Below are positions 52,530 through 53,704 of a stretch of DNA of 53,704 nt, one piece after another. Source of the DNA: Sphingomonas_R sp036387535 (lineage in GTDB: Bacteria; Pseudomonadota; Alphaproteobacteria; Sphingomonadales; Sphingomonadaceae); NCBI RefSeq assembly GCF_036387535.1, contig NZ_DASVTO010000048.1, positions 1-53,704 of the forward strand, written 5' to 3'. Within the stretch, counting starts at the first letter, position 1, and the number at the start of each line of letters is the position of its first letter. The notes below the pieces were generated by a model. It did not search any database. It saw only the letters and a program-made list of their open reading frames with translations, and was not told where the DNA came from. Made by a program: the position numbers and the translations under genes.

Positions 52530-53704
52530 TCTGATCGAGGGCGCGGGCGACGCCGTGGTGACCGGCTTTGCGATCGACCATCGCAAGGTCGCGCCGGGCA
52601 CGGTGTTCGGCGCGTTCCCCGGCACTCGCTTCAACGGCGAGGATTATGTCGCGGCGGCGGTGGCGGCGGGCGCGATCGCGGTGGTCGCGCGGCCGGAGGC
52701 GGCGGTGGCGGGTGCGGTGCATGTCGCCGATCCGGAGCCACGGCGCGCCTTCGCCCGTATCGCCGCACGCTTCTTCGCGCCCTTCCCGGACGTGACGGTG
52801 GCGGTGACCGGCACCAACGGCAAGACATCGACCGTCGAACTGCTGCGCCAATTGTGGAGCCAGGAGGGGCGGCACGCCGCGTCGATCGGCACGCTGGGCG
52901 TGACGACGGGCGACGACCGCGTGTCGACCGGGCTGACCACACCGGATATCGTGACGTTCCTGTCGAACATGGCCGGCCTGGCGCGCGAGGGCGTGACGCA
53001 CGCCGCATTCGAGGCATCGAGCCACGGCCTGTCGCAATATCGCACCGAAGGCCTGCCGGTACGCGCGGCAGCGTTCACCAACCTGACCCGCGACCATCTC
53101 GATTATCACGGCACGATGGACGCCTATCTGGACGCGAAGCTGCGGCTGTTCACCGAAGTGGTGGCGGCCGATGGCGCGGTGGTGGTGTGGGCGGACGATC
53201 CGGCGTCGGTGCGGGTGGCGGAGGCGGCGTCCGCGCGCGGCCTGCGCGTGCTGAGCGTGGGCGTGGAAGGGCGCGACCTGCGGCTGGTGACGCGCGTGCC
53301 GACCGCGCTGGGCCAGACGCTGACGATCGACGCCGCGGGCAAGACGCATGTCGTGACCCTGCCGCTGATCGGCGGATATCAGGCGGCGAACGCGCTGACC
53401 GCGGCCGGGCTGGCGCTGGCGACCGGGTCCGATCTGGGCACGACATTGGCGGGATTGGCGCGGCTGGCGCCGGTGCGCGGGCGTCTGGAACGGGCGGTGA
53501 TTTCCAAGACGGGGGCGCCGGTCTATGTCGATTATGCACATACACCCGACGGGCTGGACGCGGCGATCGCGGCGTTGCGGCCGCATGCGAAGGGGCGGCT
53601 GATCGTCCTGTTCGGTGCCGGCGGGGACCGCGACACCGGCAAGCGGCCGGAAATGGGCCGGGTGGCGGTGGCGGGCGGCGATCATGTGATCGTGACCGAC
53701 GACA
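52516..53704 (+). CDS. murE: UDP-N-acetylmuramoyl-tripeptide synthetase MurE (cut by window end)
   Basis: The first 396 codons of MurE. The ATP loop is VTGTNGKTST (near residue 95), with EASSHGLSQYR, TNLTRDHLDYHGTM, DYAHTPDGLDAAI and GAGGDRDTGKRP following in order. It adds the third residue, normally meso-diaminopimelate, to UDP-MurNAc-dipeptide; the specificity motif lies past the window end. The ATG at 52516 overlaps ftsI by 14 nt, as usual in this cluster. There is no stop in the window. Confidence 0.93.
   Translation, partial: MRLNDLIEGAGDAVVTGFAIDHRKVAPGTVFGAFPGTRFNGEDYVAAAVAAGAIAVVARPEAAVAGAVHVADPEPRRAFARIAARFFAPFPDVTVAVTGTNGKTSTVELLRQLWSQEGRHAASIGTLGVTTGDDRVSTGLTTPDIVTFLSNMAGLAREGVTHAAFEASSHGLSQYRTEGLPVRAAAFTNLTRDHLDYHGTMDAYLDAKLRLFTEVVAADGAVVVWADDPASVRVAEAASARGLRVLSVGVEGRDLRLVTRVPTALGQTLTIDAAGKTHVVTLPLIGGYQAANALTAAGLALATGSDLGTTLAGLARLAPVRGRLERAVISKTGAPVYVDYAHTPDGLDAAIAALRPHAKGRLIVLFGAGGDRDTGKRPEMGRVAVAGGDHVIVTDD

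Overview
The window is uniformly GC-rich with dense coding on both strands. The organism is most likely an alphaproteobacterium of the Sphingomonadales. The grounds are indirect: the TonB-receptor-linked catabolic cluster, a PEP-CTERM protein of sphingomonad style, the opgG-opgH pair, and the mraZ-rsmH-ftsL-ftsI-murE cell-wall cluster. No rRNA, tRNA, CRISPR array or insertion sequence was seen.

Region 1 (about 1-27.6 kb) is accessory catabolism. It opens with the 3' end of an SCP-x-type thiolase. A tight plus-strand run follows: 2-oxoacid (acetoin-type) dehydrogenase E1 alpha, E1 beta and E2, then a medium-chain reductase. Next comes a fatty-acyl/isoprenoid/sterol-like beta-oxidation set of three acyl-CoA dehydrogenases, two short-chain dehydrogenases, a thiolase, a SnoaL-fold protein and a Rieske ferredoxin. 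An exported alpha-L-rhamnosidase and an exported type-B carboxylesterase suggest removal of sugar and ester decorations from a natural product. A minus-strand operon of five tightly coupled genes follows: HMG-CoA-lyase-like, HyuA, HyuB, CaiB-type CoA-transferase, isochorismatase-like amidase. It is divergent from a GntR/FCD regulator and a TonB-dependent receptor. Three TGTATACA palindromes mark the two regulatory gaps, so regulator, operon and receptor look like one regulon.

Region 2 (about 27.7-36.3 kb) is mixed. It holds two small orphan genes, the periplasmic-glucan pair opgG/opgH, an HxlR regulator divergent from an azoreductase, a dienelactone-hydrolase-like protein, a YghU-type glutathione transferase, a TraB/GumN protein and a PEP-CTERM protein. 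Several convergent gene pairs are separated by strong inverted repeats, including a perfect 30-bp palindrome.

Region 3 (about 36.8-53.7 kb) is core genome. It contains panB, a YfgM-like protein, bamB, der, a TusA-like protein, an orphan Hpt protein, bacterioferritin with its small ferredoxin, a DUF418 membrane protein whose start lies upstream of any canonical start codon, purL, an MliC-like lipoprotein, a cysteine synthase, and the start of the division/cell-wall cluster, with murE cut by the window end. A 110-nt near-perfect hairpin lies between bamB and der.

The best candidate for an undescribed system is the HyuA/HyuB-CoA-transferase-lyase-amidase operon with its TGTATACA operators. The gene order fits ATP-dependent opening of a cyclic amide or imide, amide hydrolysis, CoA activation and C-C cleavage. 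Ketone carboxylation is the main competing reading. Substrate assignments are inference throughout.
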